Source of the DNA: CALFXN01 sp937957815
GTDB taxonomy: Bacteria > Synergistota > Synergistia > Synergistales > Aminobacteriaceae
DNA length: 5,163 bases
Reading direction: 5' to 3'
Assembly: GCA_036788195.1 (NCBI GenBank)
Contig: DAIQNX010000076.1
Span: 1-5,163 of the forward strand
The stretch's first letter is position 1. Every line of letters starts with the position of its first letter. Positions 4,793 through 5,163 of this stretch are shown here, piece by piece. Made by a program: the position numbers and the translations under genes. Below the pieces are notes generated by a model. The model had not been told where the DNA came from. It ran no database searches and worked only from the letters and a program-made list of their open reading frames with translations.

Positions 4793-5139
4793 GCGTTCGA
4801 CACCACCCTGAGCCGGGCGTTTTCCTGAAGCGCGATTCCAGCCCATCTGCGCGCTCCTGCTATAACCGTTCCTTCCTCGTATCCCATCGCCCGAACCGCA
4901 CGAGTCGCCGTCGTCGAAGATGGAGGAACGATCCCCTTCACCTCGCACCATGCCTTGAGAGCGTCGTTCAGGGCCTTCCGGGAAACGATCAGACCGGGAC
5001 GGACGACGCAGCGTTCCATGATGAACCGCTGAACGATATCCATCGCCTTCGTCATGGCGGCATACGGTCCGAGAACGTCGCGCCCCGCGAGCATCTTCGC
5101 CGCCTCATGGCAGAGCGTCCGCTTGTTCTCGACCGTCAT
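4789..5139 (-). CDS. Stand-alone winged-helix protein resembling the D5/P4 primase C-terminal domain
   Basis: This 116-aa protein probably binds DNA. Residues 34-105 resemble the small winged-helix domain found at the C-terminus of poxvirus D5/phage P4-type primase-helicases. The supporting features are a FIMERCVVRPG stretch (39-49), then VSRKALNDALKAWCE (52-66) and a distal RAMGYEEG turn (83-90), the usual 'long helix, PG turn, acceptor helix with WCE' layout. Residues 1-33 are a short helical lead-in that I do not recognise. There is no ATPase or polymerase domain, so the domain stands alone here. The ATG at 5139 is preceded by a strong Shine-Dalgarno site, AGGGGGA at 5147-5153, with 7 nt spacing. 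The stop overlaps the next start as ATGA, so the downstream 65-aa gene is probably translationally coupled. Its position first in the visible operon would fit a regulator or an accessory to the primase/helicase; that role is inference. The family match is from pattern memory and moderate. Confidence 0.72.
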   Translation of the reverse strand: MTVENKRTLCHEAAKMLAGRDVLGPYAAMTKAMDIVQRFIMERCVVRPGLIVSRKALNDALKAWCEVKGIVPPSSTTATRAVRAMGYEEGTVIAGARRWAGIALQENARLRVVSNA

Positions 5140-5146
5140 GATTCCG

Positions 5147-5153
5147 TCCCCCT
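5147..5153 (-). promoter_or_regulatory. Shine-Dalgarno site of the winged-helix gene
   Basis: The minus-strand sequence AGGGGGA lies 7 nt upstream of the ATG at 5139. It fixes that start and shows that the gene is complete at its 5' end although it sits close to the window edge. A TGA at 5162-5160 could be the stop of a gene outside the window; the frame cannot be decided here. Confidence 0.7.
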
Positions 5154-5163
5154 TTTCGATCAG

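Noticed and set aside
4793..4951. Longer form of the 65-aa protein starting at ATG 4951
   Set aside because: The extra 53 residues overlap the winged-helix gene out of frame and have shadow-like composition, whereas the ATG at 4792 makes an ATGA coupling overlap with the upstream stop.

Overview
The window looks like the early DNA replication and recombination module of a tailed bacteriophage or prophage. The host is a GC-rich bacterium; I cannot name it from the sequence. The signs are tight packing with almost no intergenic DNA, all genes on the minus strand, overlapping or abutting starts and stops, recognisable Shine-Dalgarno sites, and a set of families typical of phage recombination operons. 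No portal, terminase, tail or integrase gene is present, so phage origin is inferred from gene content.

In transcription order (minus strand, right to left) the layout is as follows. First comes a 116-aa stand-alone winged-helix protein resembling the C-terminal domain of D5/P4-type primase-helicases (5139-4789). A 65-aa orphan protein (4792-4595) follows, coupled by an ATGA overlap, then a 72-aa Cys-containing small protein (4591-4373). Next are a PD-(D/E)XK RecB/Cas4-like nuclease with four candidate Fe-S cysteines (4372-3581), a RecA-fold AAA_24/Sak4-like ATPase (3593-2943), a DUF669/SSB-like protein with an SSB-type C-terminal tip (2942-2442), an SF2 DEAH helicase (2464-920), a RecU-like Holliday junction resolvase (966-520), and the N-terminal part of a TOPRIM-type primase that leaves the window at position 1 (553-1). 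No stretch over 300 bases lacks a gene.

As a working model (inference), the nuclease resects DNA ends, the SSB-like protein and the Sak4-like ATPase coat and anneal single strands, the SF2 helicase remodels branched intermediates, RecU cuts four-way junctions, and the primase starts replication.

The most unusual signal lies on the otherwise gene-free plus strand at 4591-4668. An extended -10 promoter-like element is followed at the right distance by two GC-rich perfect hairpins, the second ending in a T-tract. This looks like a roughly 60-nt antisense RNA, or at least a plus-strand intrinsic terminator, embedded in the 3' third of the 65-aa gene. Other points of interest are a primase whose zinc ligands appear to be lost and a cluster of TGACAA half-sites at the left edge.
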